From the NCBI GenBank assembly GCA_045046905.1, contig JASFYU010000056.1:1-60508 (forward strand): a DNA stretch of 60,508 nucleotides, in the 5' to 3' direction. The position numbers and the translations under genes were made by a program. Numbering within the stretch: position 1 is the stretch's first letter; each line of letters begins with the position of its first letter. A model generated the notes under the pieces. The model was not told where the DNA came from. It was given only the letters and a program-made list of their open reading frames with translations, and did not search any database. The stretch is from JASFYU01 sp045046905. Its GTDB lineage: Bacteria > Bacteroidota > Bacteroidia > Flavobacteriales > Flavobacteriaceae. This document shows, piece by piece, positions 59,278 through 60,508 of the stretch.

Positions 59278-60508
59278 ATGGCCCAAAACAAGGCTCCAGA
59301 AAGCCCTGCCTCACTGATAGACAGATATACCATTACCGCTGCATTACCATATACCAATGGCCCTATTCATATAGGACACTTGGCAGGAGTTTATATTCCG
59401 GCAGATATATATGCACGCTATTTACGATTAATAGGAAATGATGTCCTCTTTGTATGCGGCAGTGATGAACATGGGGTAGCCATTTCAATGAAGGCCAAAA
59501 AAGAAGGCATCACGCCAAAAGAAGTCATAGATAAGTACCACGGTATCATAAAAAAATCTTTCGCTGATTTCGGAATATCTTTTGACAACTATTCGAGAAC
59601 CTCGGCAGCCATACATCACGAAACGGCATCTGAGTTTTTTAAAAAATTATACGAGCAGGGTGACTTTATCGAGGAGGTTACCGCCCAACTGTATGATGAG
59701 GAGGCACAGCAATTTTTAGCCGACCGCTTTGTTATCGGCACCTGCCCAATATGTGGCCATGAAGAAGCCTATGGTGATCAATGTGAAAACTGCGGTTCTT
59801 CATTGAATGCAACAGATTTAATAAAGCCGAAATCTACTGTTTCAGGCGCAACCCCGACTTTAAAAGAAACCAAACATTGGTTTTTACCCTTAAATAGATA
59901 TGAAGGCTTCTTAAAAAAATGGATTTTAGAAGATCATAAATCCGATTGGAAATCCAACGTTTACGGCCAATGCAAATCATGGATTGATGGCGGGTTGCAT
60001 GCTCGTGCGGTTACCCGTGATCTCGATTGGGGCATTCCCGTTCCCGTAAAAGGCGGCGAAGGCAAGGTGCTTTATGTCTGGTTCGATGCCCCTATAGGCT
60101 ATATTTCATCTACCAAAGAATGGGCAAAACGCGAAGGAAAAGATTGGGAACCCTATTGGAAGGACAAGAATACAAAATTGGTCCATTTTATCGGAAAGGA
60201 TAATATCGTGTTCCATTGCATCATCTTTCCGTCTATATTAAAAGCTCATGGTGATTACATTCTACCCGAGAATGTACCGGCCAACGAGTTTTTGAACCTC
60301 GAAGGAAACAAGCTATCCACCTCAAAGAACTGGGCCGTTTGGTTGCATGAGTATTTAGAAGAGTTTCCAAATATGCAAGACGTTTTACGCTATACCCTAA
60401 CGGCAAATGCTCCTGAGACCAAGGACAACGATTTTACATGGAAAGATTTTCAGGCACGCAACAATAATGAACTCGTCGCGATATTCGGCAACTTTATCAA
60501 CCGTGTTG
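59278..60508 (+). CDS. metG: Methionyl-tRNA synthetase (partial, runs off the window end)
   Basis: MetRS charges initiator and elongator tRNA-Met. The 410 codons seen begin MAQNKAPESPASLIDRYTIT and include ALPYTNGPIHIGHLAGVYIP (HIGH motif as HIGH), the zinc-binding knuckle CPICGHEEAYGDQCENCG (four cysteines), VYVWFDAPIGY-like VLYVWFDAPIGYISSTKEWA, FIGKDNIVFHCIIFPSILKA and the KMSKS-equivalent loop, which reads KLSTSKNWAVW as in many Bacteroidota enzymes. The stem-contact and C-terminal dimerisation domains lie beyond 60508. It is on the plus strand after a terminator with its own promoter candidate. Confidence 0.96.
   Translation, partial: MAQNKAPESPASLIDRYTITAALPYTNGPIHIGHLAGVYIPADIYARYLRLIGNDVLFVCGSDEHGVAISMKAKKEGITPKEVIDKYHGIIKKSFADFGISFDNYSRTSAAIHHETASEFFKKLYEQGDFIEEVTAQLYDEEAQQFLADRFVIGTCPICGHEEAYGDQCENCGSSLNATDLIKPKSTVSGATPTLKETKHWFLPLNRYEGFLKKWILEDHKSDWKSNVYGQCKSWIDGGLHARAVTRDLDWGIPVPVKGGEGKVLYVWFDAPIGYISSTKEWAKREGKDWEPYWKDKNTKLVHFIGKDNIVFHCIIFPSILKAHGDYILPENVPANEFLNLEGNKLSTSKNWAVWLHEYLEEFPNMQDVLRYTLTANAPETKDNDFTWKDFQARNNNELVAIFGNFINRV

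Noticed and set aside
1..60508. Search for CRISPR arrays, tRNA or rRNA genes, integrases, toxin-antitoxin or phage genes.
   Set aside because: No regularly spaced repeats, cloverleaf-like segments or recognisable mobile-element enzymes were seen; the repeats present are dispersed and irregular.

Overview
The window looks like the chromosome of a marine member of the Flavobacteriaceae (Bacteroidota). This rests on the SusC/SusD outer-membrane pair, an ECF sigma/FecR pair, type IX secretion (T9SS) C-terminal domains, Bacteroidota-type promoters (TTG, about 19 bases, TAnnTTTG), few Shine-Dalgarno sequences, two sulfatases and a low-to-moderate GC content. No rRNA, tRNA, CRISPR array, transposase or integrase gene was recognised.

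Layout. (1) 1-7.7 kb: terminator of an upstream gene, pth, a T9SS-secreted HExxH metalloprotease coupled to a small lipoprotein gene (minus strand), ribF and an HTTM (vitamin K-dependent carboxylase-like) membrane protein. (2) 7.9-30.9 kb: a sulfated-polysaccharide utilization region, nearly all on the minus strand. Transcription order is FecR anti-sigma, SusC with an N-terminal STN domain, SusD, terminator, sulfatase, sulfatase, GH97, GH43-like propeller protein, then a DUF6797-like c-type cytochrome, a DUF1080 lipoprotein, a PVC-type heme dehydrogenase with HEAT-like repeats, a Dabb protein and a Tm-1/UPF0261 protein. The ECF sigma gene lies divergent to fecR. (3) 31-38 kb: housekeeping genes serS, a TPR protein, DUF4286, rsmA, mgtE and a serA-like dehydrogenase. 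(4) 38.6-41 kb: a LEA-like/TM2 stress protein and an arsenic cluster (arsR, DUF6428, arsC) with no exporter in view. (5) 41-50 kb: an OlsF-like bifunctional acyltransferase, aspartokinase, a GNAT protein, fbp, terB and mfd. (6) 50-60.5 kb: a DlgD/YiaK-like dehydrogenase, a CocE/NonD hydrolase, a TlpA-like thioredoxin, an ACT-like protein, YraN, the DUF1800/DUF1501 pair and the start of metG.

How the genes may work together. The central region would sense a glycan through the STN domain of SusC, FecR and the ECF sigma factor, import it through SusC/SusD, remove sulfate with two formylglycine sulfatases and cleave linkages with GH97 and a GH43-like protein. What makes it unusual is a set of lipid-anchored c-type heme proteins resembling sugar dehydrogenases plus a DUF1080 (3-keto-disaccharide hydrolase family) lipoprotein. 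I infer an oxidative route in which sugars are oxidised in the periplasm and the keto-glycosides then cleaved. This is a hypothesis, not something the sequence proves.

Structural signals worth attention are: a 93-base copy (6 mismatches) of the 3' end of the HTTM gene at 14.1 kb, carrying an in-frame stop, 6.5 kb from its parent; a 235-base element with 21-base inverted ends and TTAA at both edges (12.9-13.1 kb); a 70-base intergenic repeat shared by 742-811 and 23602-23671; and a bipartite palindrome in the susC leader. Together they suggest that the 7.7-31 kb block was inserted or rearranged between housekeeping genes.
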